A stretch of 55,863 nucleotides of DNA from Nocardia lijiangensis NBRC 108240 (GCF_001613045.1 NZ_BDBP01000073.1:1-55863); one strand, 5' to 3'. Numbered from the stretch's first letter, positions 32,373-40,913 are shown. The notes: generated by a model from the sequence alone, not told the origin. Numbers and translations are program-made.

Positions 32373-33374
32373 TCACACGACCTGAGACGAGAGCCAGCTA
32401 CGCCAGTCGGCGACGAAGTCGGCGCGCCCGATGCCGAGCACCTCGCGCAGGACGCGATCCTCGCTCGCGGCGTCCTGCCGCTGCTCGGCGAGGCGTCGGT
32501 AGAGCTCGACGAGACGGGTTTCGTCGTACTTCTCGGCGACGAAAGCGCAGGCGGTCCACGCCTCCTCGTAGGCGGCGACGGCGCTCGCGCCCGCGAACGC
32601 GGTGTCCTGCGGCAGGTCGCCGGGAAGCGTTCCGGCGTGCAGCGCGGCATTCACCGTCGGCGCGATCTCGGCGAAGTGGTGGCCTCGGCCGCGGTGGGCG
32701 GCGTACTCGGCGAAGCCCTCCAGCATCCACTGCGGGGCGCCATCGGCGGTCTCGGCGCGGGCCGCGATGTGGGTCAGTTCGTGGCGCAGCAGCGTGCGCA
32801 GTCCGTCGGGGGACAGGCGACGGCCCGCGTCGGGGCTGAACACCACCCGCTGACCGGTCGGTTGTCTGCCGCGTACGAACGGATCGGACACCGAGGCCGC
32901 GGCGACCTCGCCGGGCATCTCGGCGCCCGCCCGCACCAGCGCGGCGAACTCCGAGGGGGTGGCGGCGACCACGACGAGCGCCGACTGCGCCCAGTTCGGT
33001 CCCCACAGTTCGGTGATCGCGGCCGTGGCGGCGGGCAGTTCGCCCGCGAGCACCTCGAGGTCGGCGCGGTGGCCGGGGTGGCCGACCACCAGCGATGCCG
33101 TGGCGTCATCGCCGGGGACGCGGATCGACTCGATCGGGCCGAACGGTTCCAGGGTGCGGCGCACGGCGGCCAGTCGCGGGTCGTCGGCGGGCGCTTGGCC
33201 CAAGCTCTCGGTCGAGGCCTCTTGGGCGGCGCGGATTTTCGGCAGCGCCCACTTGGGCGCCATGGCCAGTGCGCAGCAGAGGCCCGTCAGCAGGGTGACC
33301 ATGGCGACGGTGAGAACGAACTGACACCGCCCTTTGGCCATGCACCAGCCGCGTGCCCGTCGCCAACGCTCCAT
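32373..33374 (-). CDS. Membrane-anchored gluzincin metallopeptidase (MA clan)
   Basis: A protein of up to 333 residues. One N-terminal transmembrane helix (FVLTVAMVTLLTGLCCALAMA, about 19-39) anchors an extracytoplasmic domain. The zinc motif is H198-E-L-T-H202, and the third ligand is probably E219 in WMLEGFAEYAAH, the gluzincin pattern. R in VFSPDAGRRLS and D/E-rich surface segments precede it. An alternative start at residue 12 (ATG, MAKGRCQFV) would give a more typical anchor. The substrate is unknown. It lies 6 bp downstream of an NlpC/P60 gene, so the two wall-facing hydrolases probably form one transcript. Confidence 0.88.
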   Translation of the reverse strand: MERWRRARGWCMAKGRCQFVLTVAMVTLLTGLCCALAMAPKWALPKIRAAQEASTESLGQAPADDPRLAAVRRTLEPFGPIESIRVPGDDATASLVVGHPGHRADLEVLAGELPAATAAITELWGPNWAQSALVVVAATPSEFAALVRAGAEMPGEVAAASVSDPFVRGRQPTGQRVVFSPDAGRRLSPDGLRTLLRHELTHIAARAETADGAPQWMLEGFAEYAAHRGRGHHFAEIAPTVNAALHAGTLPGDLPQDTAFAGASAVAAYEEAWTACAFVAEKYDETRLVELYRRLAEQRQDAASEDRVLREVLGIGRADFVADWRSWLSSQVV

Positions 33375-33380
33375 AGCGGA

Positions 33381-34445
33381 TCAGTATCGCCTAGCGGAGT
33401 GGTACGGCGTCGACCCCATCGGCGCTACGGCCACGGGCACGCCGAAAGTGGAGGCGTGCAACATGAGTCCGTTGCCCGCGTAGATGCCGACGTGCGAGAT
33501 GTCGGAATAGAAGAACACCACGTCACCGGGCTGCAGCTCGTCCTTGTCCACCAGCGTGCCGTAGGACGCCTGCGCCGAACTGGTGCGCGGCACGTTCTTG
33601 CCGACCTGTTTGAACGCCCACTGCACCAGGCCCGAGCAGTCGAACTGGTCCGGTCCGGTCGCGCCCCAGACGTACGGGTCGCCGACGCGGGTGAGTCCGG
33701 CGGCCAGCGCGCTGGTTCCGCTGCCGGGGACCAGGCCCTGCAGCAGCGTGTCGCGATCGAATCCGGGCGGGAACGGCGAGCCTGCCAGCGCGGACTTGTC
33801 CTTGCTGGACAGCGCGCCCCACGCCTCGACCACCTGGGCGACCGCACCGCCCAGTTCGCTGCGCTTGCGTTCCAGATCGGTGCGCGCCTGGTCGGCCTTC
33901 TCGGCGGCGCTGCGGGCCGAATCGGCGGCGGCGCGGGCGGCGGACTCGGCGGACTCGGCGGCGTCGGTGGCCTTCTTGAACTGCCGCAGCTGATCGGTGG
34001 TCTGCGCGCTCAGCACATCCAGCGTGGACATCTGATCGAGCAGCTTCTGCGGGGAATCGCTGACCAGCACGGCGTAGATGCGGTTGGTGCGCGCGCCCTG
34101 ATAGGCGGCGATCGCGGTGCGGTCGATGACCGGTTGGAATTTGCGCACCTCGGCGCGCGCGGCGTCGGCGACCTCGGTGGCCGCGGCCAGCTTCGCGTCG
34201 GCCTCGTACTGCACGGAGAGTTTCGCCTCGAGGTCGGCCTGGACGCCGAGCGCCTGCTGATTCAGCTGCTCGGACTGTCGGGAGAGGTCGACCATCCGCT
34301 GCACCGCCTCACTAGCGGTGGTCGGCAGCGCCACGGGGTCGGCGATCGCGGGACCGCTCGCGTGCAGCGCCGTGGCCAGCAGTCCGGCCGCCAGCACCCC
34401 GCCCACCAGACGATTCGTGCGAAGTCTTCGGTGACCGGCTGCCAC
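33381..34445 (-). CDS. NlpC/P60 peptidoglycan endopeptidase with coiled-coil domain (Rv2190c type)
   Basis: A 354-residue secreted protein starting at GTG 34443-34445. The signal peptide (LRTNRLVGGVLAAGLLATALHASGPAIADP) is cleaved near residue 36. Residues about 45-215 are Ala/Glu/Lys-rich coiled coil with heptads (RQSEQLNQQALGVQADLEAKL). The C-terminal NlpC/P60 domain has nucleophile C270 (QFDCSGLVQW), H318 (SHVGIYAG) and the following LMLHAS. Domain layout matches RipA-like D,L-endopeptidases. The longer in-frame ATG (34544) would put 33 polar residues in front of the signal. A GTAAC-containing MtrA-like site lies upstream. Confidence 0.92.
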   Translation of the reverse strand: MAAGHRRLRTNRLVGGVLAAGLLATALHASGPAIADPVALPTTASEAVQRMVDLSRQSEQLNQQALGVQADLEAKLSVQYEADAKLAAATEVADAARAEVRKFQPVIDRTAIAAYQGARTNRIYAVLVSDSPQKLLDQMSTLDVLSAQTTDQLRQFKKATDAAESAESAARAAADSARSAAEKADQARTDLERKRSELGGAVAQVVEAWGALSSKDKSALAGSPFPPGFDRDTLLQGLVPGSGTSALAAGLTRVGDPYVWGATGPDQFDCSGLVQWAFKQVGKNVPRTSSAQASYGTLVDKDELQPGDVVFFYSDISHVGIYAGNGLMLHASTFGVPVAVAPMGSTPYHSARRY

Positions 34446-34548
34446 TGGCGTGCCCCGTTCTCTCGTATGCCGACTCGTGAAATCGAAAGCGACGCCGTCG
34501 CCAGGCACGCAGTTTCGCGGCTCTGCGACCCTGGTAGGTCTCATTTAG

Positions 34549-34564
34549 GTTACGAAACGCCGAC
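34549..34564 (-). promoter_or_regulatory. Possible MtrA-like site (one good half)
   Basis: On the minus strand GTCGG-N6-GTAAC; only the second half matches the GTnAC consensus. It lies 104 bp upstream of the first NlpC/P60 start and shares the ten bases TTCGTAACCT with the better site in front of the second NlpC/P60 gene. Confidence 0.35.
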
Positions 34565-34654
34565 GGTCGGTGTCCAGTGGAGAACGATCCGATCACGGCC
34601 GGTGGGGAAGCGTCGGGCCGGGTCGCGCATGGCGGCCCGGCCCGGCTCGAGCGA

Positions 34655-35233
34655 TCAGAAGCGGCGTGCGCCCGCGAACGGCATCGACGAGATCGAGGCG
34701 ATCATCACCGGGGTGCCGGAGGTGGAGGCGTGGATGACGTTGCCGTCGCCCGCGTACAGGCCCGAGTGGCCGCCGCCGTAGAACGACACCAGGTCGCCGA
34801 GCTGCAGGTCGTCCATCGAGACCGCGGTGCCCGCGCCCAGCTGGGCGCCGCTGGTGCGCGGCAGCTCCATGCCCGCCTGGCGGTAGGACCACTGCACCAG
34901 GCCGGAGCAGTCGAAGGAGTTCGGGCCCGCGGCGCCGTACACGTACGGGGAGCCCAGCTTGCTCATGGCGGCGTCGAGCGCGACCTCGCCGAGGGTCTTC
35001 TGCGGCGCGACGAACGGCAGCGGAGCGCCGGGCACCGTGCCGAGCTGCACGCCGGGGATCTCGGCCGGGATCGGGATCTCGTTCGGAACCTCGAACGTTC
35101 CCACGCCGGGGATGGTCACCGGCTGAGCCGACGCGGGGGCGGCGGGAAGGAGGAACGCGCCGATGGTGGCAGCGCCGACGGCTCCGGCGGCAACGGCACG
35201 CTGCGCCTGTCGCTTGACGGTGGTGGTCGCCAT
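34655..35233 (-). CDS. Short NlpC/P60 peptidoglycan endopeptidase
   Basis: A 192-residue secreted protein starting MATTTVKRQAQRAVAAGAVGAATIGAFLLPAAPASAQ at ATG 35231-35233, a clear Sec signal peptide with an ASA-Q cleavage site. A Pro-rich spacer (VTIPGVGTFEVPNEIPIPAEIPGVQ) replaces the coiled coil of its neighbour. The catalytic domain has C109 (SFDCSGLVQW), H156 (GGHSGLYAG) and VIHAS. It is about 210 bp upstream of the other NlpC/P60 gene, same strand, and probably arose by duplication. The upstream site GTGAC-N6-GTAAC fits an MtrA box. A GGAAG lies 13 bases before the ATG. Confidence 0.92.
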   Translation of the reverse strand: MATTTVKRQAQRAVAAGAVGAATIGAFLLPAAPASAQPVTIPGVGTFEVPNEIPIPAEIPGVQLGTVPGAPLPFVAPQKTLGEVALDAAMSKLGSPYVYGAAGPNSFDCSGLVQWSYRQAGMELPRTSGAQLGAGTAVSMDDLQLGDLVSFYGGGHSGLYAGDGNVIHASTSGTPVMIASISSMPFAGARRF

Positions 35234-35338
35234 GATGCGGGTACTTCCAATCTGCCCCACGACGCCACACCCGGTGGTGCAGCGGACTGCGTGCTGCCGC
35301 TCCGTTCGGTGCGGCGGACTCCGTGAGGTCTCGAAAAG

Positions 35339-35354
35339 GTTACGAAGATGTCAC
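35339..35354 (-). promoter_or_regulatory. MtrA-box-like direct repeat upstream of NlpC/P60 gene
   Basis: On the minus strand GTGAC-ATCTTC-GTAAC, two GTnAC half sites with an 11-bp period, matching the GTAAC-N6-GTAAC pattern I recall for the response regulator MtrA. It lies 106 bp before the start codon. MtrA controls wall hydrolase genes in mycobacteria and corynebacteria. Confidence 0.5.
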
Positions 35355-35827
35355 GGTGGTTTGTAAAGCCCGGACCATCCGAAATAGCGGTGCTCAACTA
35401 TTTCCGCCAGGCATATCTGCGATGTATCTCACAGCAATCACGAAACGATAACGGCGGCCGGTTATCCGCCCGCGTCCCCGTCGTTACCCCCAGCTGTCCC
35501 AGGTGGTGATGCGGCTCATGCATGGTGTGTATCACTACTGTTTCCGCAGGTGGAGACGCTCGAGGTGACGCTTGACGCGTCGTGCGACCGGACGTCCGAC
35601 CGGGATGCGTCCGGCAGCGCGGCAGCATGCCCGGGAGGGTGGGTCAGCTGTACCGGACACGCCCGGGCGCTGATTCATTCGTGACGGAAATGTGATCTGG
35701 GTCGCTTTCGGGTGTTCTAGATCATTTCGCGGGTATCGCAACGAAATCCTCGCGCGAAAAATCGGACGAAACGCGCACGGTTCCGCGCGCCTCGAGGTTG
35801 TCGTACCCGACCCCTACGCTGCTCGCC
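35355..35827. other. Intergenic region between the NlpC/P60 gene and the exonuclease fusion
   Basis: About 470 bp with lower GC than the coding parts. It contains a palindrome CGGACGTCCG at 35589-35598 and, at 35815-35820, a TACGCT box seven bases before the next start. No open frame here shows coding character. Promoters for both flanking divergent genes must lie here. Confidence 0.5.
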
Positions 35828-37618
35828 GTGCCCGACCCCGTGCCGCGCCAGGCCGCCGCCAAGCAGCTGGCCTTCGACGAACTCGATACGCCGCTCTACG
35901 ACACCACGTTCGTGGTCGTCGATCTGGAGACCACCGGCACCAGCGCGGACGGCGACGCCATCACCGAGATCGGCGCGGTCAAGGTGCGCGGCGGCGAGGT
36001 GCTCGGCGAGTTCGCGACGCTGGTGAACCCGGGCCGGGAGATACCGCCCGCGGTCGTGCACGTCACCGGGATCACCACCGCCATGGTCTACGCGGCCCCG
36101 CGTATCGAGTCGGTGCTGCCCGGGTTCCTGGAGTTCGCCGCGGGGGCGGTGCTCGTCGCTCACAACGCCCGATTCGACATGGCCTTCCTGCGGGCCGCCG
36201 CGGTGCGCTGCGAGACCGACTGGCCCAAGGCGCCGGTGCTGTGCACGGTGAAGCTGGCGCGGCGGGTGCTCGGCAGGGACGAGGCGCCCTCGGTGCGGCT
36301 CGCGTCGCTGGCCCGGTTGTTCGGCGCGAGCACCCAGCCGACGCACCGCGCCCTGGACGACGCGCGCGCCACCGTCGACGTGCTGCACGCGCTCATCGCC
36401 CGGGTGGGAAACCAAGGGGTGCACAGCCTCACCGAGCTGATGGACTACCTGCCGGGCGTGAGCTCCGGGCAGCGCGCCAAGCGGGTGCTGGCCACCGACC
36501 TGCCCGCCGCGCCCGGCGTCTACCTGTTCCGCGGCCCCGCCGACGAAGTCCTCTATATAGGCACCGCGGTGAATCTGCGCCGGCGCGTGCGCAATTACTT
36601 CACCGGCTCGGAGACCAGGGGCCGGATGAAGGAGATGGTCGCGCTGGCCACCCGCGTCGACCACGTGGTGTGCGCGCACGCCCTGGAGGCCGGGGTGCGC
36701 GAGCTTCGGCTGCTCGTCGCGCACGCCCCGCCCTACAACCGGCGCTCGAAATTTCCCAAGCGCGGATGGTGGCTCACGCTGACCGACGAGCCCTTCCCGC
36801 GTTTCGCGATCGTCCGCACACCGACGCGGGATGCGCTGGGGCCCTTCACCTCTCGTCTGGACGCCGCTGATGTCGCGGCCACCGTCGCCGAGCACGCCGG
36901 ACTGCGCACCTGCACGGCGCGGTTGGCCCGCGCAGCCCGCCACGACTGCCCGTCTGCGGTGGTCGGCGGCTGCCCCGCGGCCACCCCCTCCGGAATCCCT
37001 ATAGATACAAAGGAATACGCCTCCGCTCCCGCCGCGGTGCGCGCGCTGCTGCGCGGCGATTCCGACGCCACCCTGCGCGCAATGCTCGACCGCATCGAAA
37101 GCCACTCCCGCGCCGAGCATTTCGAGGCCGCGGCGCGGCTGCGCGACCGCACCGTCACGGTGATCAGGGCGATGCGCCGCACTCAGCGGCTCGCGGCCGT
37201 GGCCCGCATCGCCGAACTGATCACCGCGCATCCGGATGGTGCGGGCGGGTGGGAGTTCGCCGTCATCCGGTACGGCCGTCTCGCGGGGTCCGGTGTGGCG
37301 CGCCGCGGCACGCCGCCGATGCCGATCGTGGAACAGATCGTCGCGGCGGCGGAGACGGTCGTCCCGGATGGCGCCGGGTCCTTCGCCGACGGCTGCCCGG
37401 ATCTCGTCGACGCACCGCCGCTGCGGGGCGCTTCGCCGGAGGAGGCGGGGCTGATCGCGCGCTGGCTGGCGCGACCCGGCGTACGAATCGTGCGCAGCAC
37501 GGAGGGGTATCACGAACCGCGCTTCGGCGCGGGCCGGTGGCTGGGCTGGGCCGAGGTGGCCGACGCGGCGGCCCGGACCCGATCGGCGGAGTCCGACTAC
37601 GCCGAGCGCTTAGGCTGA
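35828..37618 (+). CDS. DnaQ-like exonuclease fused to UvrC-type GIY-YIG domain (Rv2191 type)
   Basis: A 596-residue fusion. Residues about 25-195 are a DEDDh exonuclease: FVVVDLETTGTSADGDAITEIG (Exo I D, E), VAHNARFDMAFL (Exo II D) and HRALDDARATVDVL (Exo III H, D). After a linker, about 225-320 is a GIY-YIG nuclease-like module (APGVYLFRGPADEVLYIGTAVNLRRRVRNYF). A UvrB-interaction-like helical region (IESHSRAEHFEAAARLRDR) follows. It is thought to be a Cho/UvrC-like DNA repair nuclease. The start is probably GTG 35828 as a leaderless transcript behind TACGCT; a TTG at 35798 is possible but its GAGG is too close. Confidence 0.88.
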   Translation: MPDPVPRQAAAKQLAFDELDTPLYDTTFVVVDLETTGTSADGDAITEIGAVKVRGGEVLGEFATLVNPGREIPPAVVHVTGITTAMVYAAPRIESVLPGFLEFAAGAVLVAHNARFDMAFLRAAAVRCETDWPKAPVLCTVKLARRVLGRDEAPSVRLASLARLFGASTQPTHRALDDARATVDVLHALIARVGNQGVHSLTELMDYLPGVSSGQRAKRVLATDLPAAPGVYLFRGPADEVLYIGTAVNLRRRVRNYFTGSETRGRMKEMVALATRVDHVVCAHALEAGVRELRLLVAHAPPYNRRSKFPKRGWWLTLTDEPFPRFAIVRTPTRDALGPFTSRLDAADVAATVAEHAGLRTCTARLARAARHDCPSAVVGGCPAATPSGIPIDTKEYASAPAAVRALLRGDSDATLRAMLDRIESHSRAEHFEAAARLRDRTVTVIRAMRRTQRLAAVARIAELITAHPDGAGGWEFAVIRYGRLAGSGVARRGTPPMPIVEQIVAAAETVVPDGAGSFADGCPDLVDAPPLRGASPEEAGLIARWLARPGVRIVRSTEGYHEPRFGAGRWLGWAEVADAAARTRSAESDYAERLG

Positions 37619-37622
37619 CAGC

Positions 37623-37898
37623 ATGATTAACGCGATCGTGCTGATTCACGCCGACAACGCCCGTATCCCGGAGACCGCGCAGGCGGTCGCCGACACCGAG
37701 GGCGTCGCCGAGGTGTACTCGTGCGCGGGCGATGTGGACCTGATCGCGATCGTGCGGGTGCGCGATCACGAGCAGGTCGCCGAGGTGGTGACGCACCGGA
37801 TCGACAAGACGCCCGGCGTACTGCGCACCACCACCCACATCGCGTTCAAGTCCTACTCACGTGCCGACGTGGAGGCCGGCTTCTCGCTGGGGGAGTGA
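37623..37898 (+). CDS. Stand-alone Lrp/AsnC ligand-binding (RAM) domain protein
   Basis: A 91-residue protein with only the effector domain of Lrp/AsnC regulators: MINAIVLIHADNARIPETAQAVADTEGVAEVYSCAGDVDLIAIVRV, ferredoxin-like beta-alpha-beta-beta-alpha-beta. The ligand loop GDVDLIAIV is intact; no HTH is present. Such proteins may bind amino acids and pair with full-length Lrp members. The ATG lies four bases after the exonuclease stop, so cotranscription is likely, though a TAGGCT box at 37611-37616 could start a leaderless mRNA. Given trpD close by, an amino-acid-sensing role is plausible but unproven. Its stop is four bases from the end of the convergent secreted-protein gene. Confidence 0.88.
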   Translation: MINAIVLIHADNARIPETAQAVADTEGVAEVYSCAGDVDLIAIVRVRDHEQVAEVVTHRIDKTPGVLRTTTHIAFKSYSRADVEAGFSLGE

Positions 37899-37902
37899 TC
37901 GA

Positions 37903-38184
37903 TCAGGACACCGCGATGGACGCGCCGTTGATCTCGACGGATTCACCCTGCGCGACCACGGCCGTCACCTCGCCCTGACAGTCGGCTTGGGTGTACACCA
38001 TGGCGGTGGCGTTGGTGTTGTTCTGTACCGAGACCTGGTCGGATTCCGCGGGGGTGATCGGAACGCAACCTGTCGGGTTCTGGATCGCCGTCCCGTTCAC
38101 GACCAAGTCACCGTCCGCCGCATGGGCGAGCGGCGCGGCGAGCAGCGTGCAGGCGGCAACGATTCCGAATAGTGCGTGCTTCAT
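37903..38184 (-). CDS. Small secreted protein with two cysteines
   Basis: A 93-residue protein starting MKHALFGIVAACTLLAAPLAHAADGD at ATG 38182-38184, with a textbook Sec signal cleaved after AHA. The mature part (about 71 residues) is beta-rich and polar (LVVNGTAIQNPTGCVPI, QVSVQNNTNATAMVYTQADCQGEV) with two Cys, likely one disulfide. AGGAG lies about eight bases upstream. I do not recognise a family; the size and pattern resemble small secreted proteins of unknown function in Nocardia and Rhodococcus. It is monocistronic and almost touches the convergent Lrp-domain gene, with no room for a terminator. Confidence 0.8.
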   Translation of the reverse strand: MKHALFGIVAACTLLAAPLAHAADGDLVVNGTAIQNPTGCVPITPAESDQVSVQNNTNATAMVYTQADCQGEVTAVVAQGESVEINGASIAVS

Positions 38185-38413
38185 AGTGAGCTCCTCACGT
38201 GTCGGAAATGGCGCGCCGACCCTCGTGGGGGTACGCGCCGGATGAATGCCGCGTAACGACGGCGGTCGAGCGGCCGCCGGAAATCGCGACATGCTGACCA
38301 GTTGCGTCGGGCGCATCGCTGCGGCCGATCCGTCCCGCGCCGAACTAGTCTAACTATCCGTCACCTGTGTGGAAGCGATTCGGCGACACTCGAATCGAGC
38401 GTTTGCCAAAAGT

Positions 38414-39475
38414 TCACCGATCGCCGAGCGTGTGCGAAAGCTTGGCCCAGCTGTCCAGGAGCGCCGCCGCCTGACCGCCGTCGATCGCGGCGGACGCGCG
38501 GTCGATGCCCGCGGCCAGTGCGTCGTGCACGTCGGCTTCGGGATCGCCGACCCCGCGCGACAGGTCGTAGGCGACGATCGCGGCGGCCGAGTTCACCAGC
38601 ACCGCGTCGCGCACGGGGCCCGGTGTGCCCGCGAATACCGACCGTGCGACACCGGCGTTGACCTCCGCGTCACCGCCGCGCAGCGCGTCCAGCTCGACGC
38701 GCGGGATGCCGAGGCGGGTCGGGTCGATGGTGGTCCGGCGCTGACGGCCGTCCGATACCACCCACGCGTCGGTGGTATCGGACGTGGTGATCTCGTCGAG
38801 GCCGTCGTTGCCGCGCACCACGAGGGCGCTGGCCCCGCGCTCGGCGAACACACCCGCGATCACCGGAAGCAGTTCGGGGAAGGCGCAACCCACCAGGCCC
38901 GCCCGCGGCTGCGCGGGGTTGGTCAGCGGGCCGAGCACGTTGAAGACGGTCGGAATGCCGATTTCCTTGCGCGCCGGGCCCGCGAAGCGCAGCGCGGGGT
39001 GGAACAGCGGGGCGAAGCAGAATCCGATCCCCACCTCGCGGACGCACTGCGCCACCGACTGCGGGCCGAGGGTGAGCCGCACGCCGAGCGCCTCGAGCAC
39101 GTCGGCGCCGCCGCTCTTGGACGAGGCCGCCCGATTGCCGTGCTTGACCACCGGCACGCCCGCCGCGGCCACCACGACCGAGGACATGGTGGAGATGTTC
39201 ACCGAGCCGGAGCGATCGCCGCCGGTGCCGACGATGTCGACCGCGTCGCCGTCGATGTGCACGAGGCGCGCGTGCGAGAGCATGCCGGAGGCCATGCCGG
39301 AGAGTTCGGCAGGCGTCGGCCCCTTGATCTTCATCGCGACGCCGAAGGCCGCGATCTGGGCCTGCGTCGCATTGTCGGTGAAGATCTCGTTGATGACCCA
39401 CGCCGTGTCGTCCGCGGCCAGGTCGCCACCGTCGGCGAGGGTTCCGAGCACCTGGGGCCAGCTGCGCACGCTCAT
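38414..39475 (-). CDS. trpD: Anthranilate phosphoribosyltransferase
   Basis: A 353-residue enzyme starting MSVRSWPQVLGTLADGGDL at ATG 39473-39475. VDIVGTGGDRSGSVNISTMSS near 80-100 is the PRPP-binding glycine motif; VVKHGNRAASSKSGGADVLEALG near 107-130 is the anthranilate/PRPP region. IGFCFAPLFHPALRFAGPARKEIG and FNVLGPLTNPAQP are also classical. It makes phosphoribosylanthranilate, the substrate of TrpF. It stands alone here, as in mycobacteria (Rv2192c), away from the rest of the trp genes. The 229-bp gap to the secreted-protein gene and 132 bp upstream show nothing else identifiable. Confidence 0.95.
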   Translation of the reverse strand: MSVRSWPQVLGTLADGGDLAADDTAWVINEIFTDNATQAQIAAFGVAMKIKGPTPAELSGMASGMLSHARLVHIDGDAVDIVGTGGDRSGSVNISTMSSVVVAAAGVPVVKHGNRAASSKSGGADVLEALGVRLTLGPQSVAQCVREVGIGFCFAPLFHPALRFAGPARKEIGIPTVFNVLGPLTNPAQPRAGLVGCAFPELLPVIAGVFAERGASALVVRGNDGLDEITTSDTTDAWVVSDGRQRRTTIDPTRLGIPRVELDALRGGDAEVNAGVARSVFAGTPGPVRDAVLVNSAAAIVAYDLSRGVGDPEADVHDALAAGIDRASAAIDGGQAAALLDSWAKLSHTLGDR

Positions 39476-39607
39476 TCCATCTCTCCCGTCACACTGGTTC
39501 GCCCAGCTCTGTCTGGAGCAGCCTAGTAGGCGCAGGCCGCCGAAGCCCCCCGATAGCTTGCGCACGACGGGAGCGTAGGCGGAGCTACGCCTGGCGAAAA
39601 GGCGTTT

Positions 39608-40027
39608 TCAGCGCGGTGCGATCGCGGGTTGCAGGACGTCCCAGCCGTCGGCGATCCCGTCGTGGCGCTGGGCCAGCCCCGCCATCCTCGACTTCTCCTG
39701 CGCGCAGTGCAGCGCGTCGACCAGTTGCACGCGCTGGAGGATCAGTGCCTCCAGTTCGCCCGGCGCCGCGGCGGTGGGCGGGGCGGGCGCGTACCCGTCC
39801 TGCGCCGCGATCTCGCACACCCGCTGGACCTGTGCCGCCGGAATCCGCAGGTGATGGCGCAGGACCGCGGGTGCGTCCTCGGTCAGTCCTTCGGCCCTGG
39901 TCAGCACGGCCGAGCAGGACTCGGCGTCGTCGAAACCCGCCGCGACCACCACCAGGTCCGCACGGGCCGGGTCCAGCGGCGCCGGAGTGTCGCGCCCGAA
40001 CATCCGTCGCCAGATTCGCGGTGCCAC
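39608..40027 (-). CDS. Conserved hypothetical protein (139 aa)
   Basis: Start GTG at 40025-40027 (VAPRIWRRMFGRDTPAP). The product has an alpha/beta first half (ADLVVVAAGFDDAESCSAVLTRAEGL; AVLRHHLRIPAAQVQRVCEIAAQDGY) and a helical second half (ALILQRVQLVDALHCAQEKSRMAGLAQRHDG). There is no signal peptide, membrane helix or catalytic motif I recognise. It is divergent from ctaE, 215 bp between starts. From memory M. tuberculosis has no gene at this position between trpD and ctaE. An alternative ATG at residue 9 is possible. GC3 is normal. Confidence 0.75.
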   Translation of the reverse strand: MAPRIWRRMFGRDTPAPLDPARADLVVVAAGFDDAESCSAVLTRAEGLTEDAPAVLRHHLRIPAAQVQRVCEIAAQDGYAPAPPTAAAPGELEALILQRVQLVDALHCAQEKSRMAGLAQRHDGIADGWDVLQPAIAPR

Positions 40028-40242
40028 ATCGGCCTCCTCGTCTCAGCTTCTACTTACTCTCGCCTGTCATCATGGCCGCGTCCGCGCAGGTCGGCGCGCC
40101 CGGTACGCGACGTCTCCCCGAGGCCGGGCCAAGCGACGCCAACGCCATCCGGACCCGGTCCGTCCGTGCGTTTTCCGACACGGGCGGCCAAGTTTCATAC
40201 CCGGCTATTCCTGTCGTACTACGACGAGTCATACTTACCCCC

Positions 40243-40854
40243 GTGACGACCGCAGTAGGGACCCCAGGATCGGCCATTACCCAGCGTGTGCACTCGCTGA
40301 ACCGGCCCAACATGGTCAGCGTCGGTACCATCATCTGGCTGTCGAGCGAGCTGATGTTCTTCGCCGGCCTCTTCGCCATGTACTTCGTCGCGCGCGCGCA
40401 GGCCCACGGCAACTGGCCGCCGGAACCGACCGAGCTGAACATGAAGCTCGCCGTGCCGGTCACGGCCGTGCTGGTCGCGTCGTCGTTCACCTGCCAGATG
40501 GGCGTGTTCGCCGCGGAGAAGGGCGACGTGTTCGGCCTGCGCCGCTGGTACGTCATCACCCTCCTGATGGGCGCGTTCTTCGTCGGCGGCCAGGGCTACG
40601 AGTACTTCAACCTGGTCCACGAGGGCACCTCGATCTCGAGCAGCGCCTACGGCTCGGTGTTCTACATCACCACGGGCTTCCACGGTCTGCACGTCATCGG
40701 TGGTCTGATCGCGTTCGTGTTCCTGCTGATCCGCACCAAGATCAGTAAGTTCACCCCGGCGCAGGCCACCGCCGCGATCGTCGTCTCGTACTACTGGCAC
40801 TTCGTCGACATCGTGTGGATCGGGTTGTTCGCCACGATCTACTTCGTCCGCTAG
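40243..40854 (+). CDS. ctaE: Cytochrome c oxidase subunit III (aa3 type)
   Basis: A 203-residue protein with five transmembrane helices. SVGTIIWLSSELMFFAGLFAMYFVARAQ near the N-terminus and TTGFHGLHVIGGLIAFVFLLIR and YYWHFVDIVWIGLFATIYFVR at the end are the family signatures (conserved E and H). GTG 40243 is chosen; a CATACT box ends seven bases upstream and no Shine-Dalgarno is seen, so a leaderless start is probable. Longer in-frame readings give a basic, non-conserved leader. First gene of ctaE-qcrC-qcrA-qcrB; together with ctaC and ctaF it builds the bc1-aa3 supercomplex. Confidence 0.95.
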   Translation: MTTAVGTPGSAITQRVHSLNRPNMVSVGTIIWLSSELMFFAGLFAMYFVARAQAHGNWPPEPTELNMKLAVPVTAVLVASSFTCQMGVFAAEKGDVFGLRRWYVITLLMGAFFVGGQGYEYFNLVHEGTSISSSAYGSVFYITTGFHGLHVIGGLIAFVFLLIRTKISKFTPAQATAAIVVSYYWHFVDIVWIGLFATIYFVR

Positions 40855-40913
40855 TCGGCGCCAGCCCCCAGTCTTTTGCACAAGTCGGTTCCGTCTACTC
40901 CAAAGGGACACAG

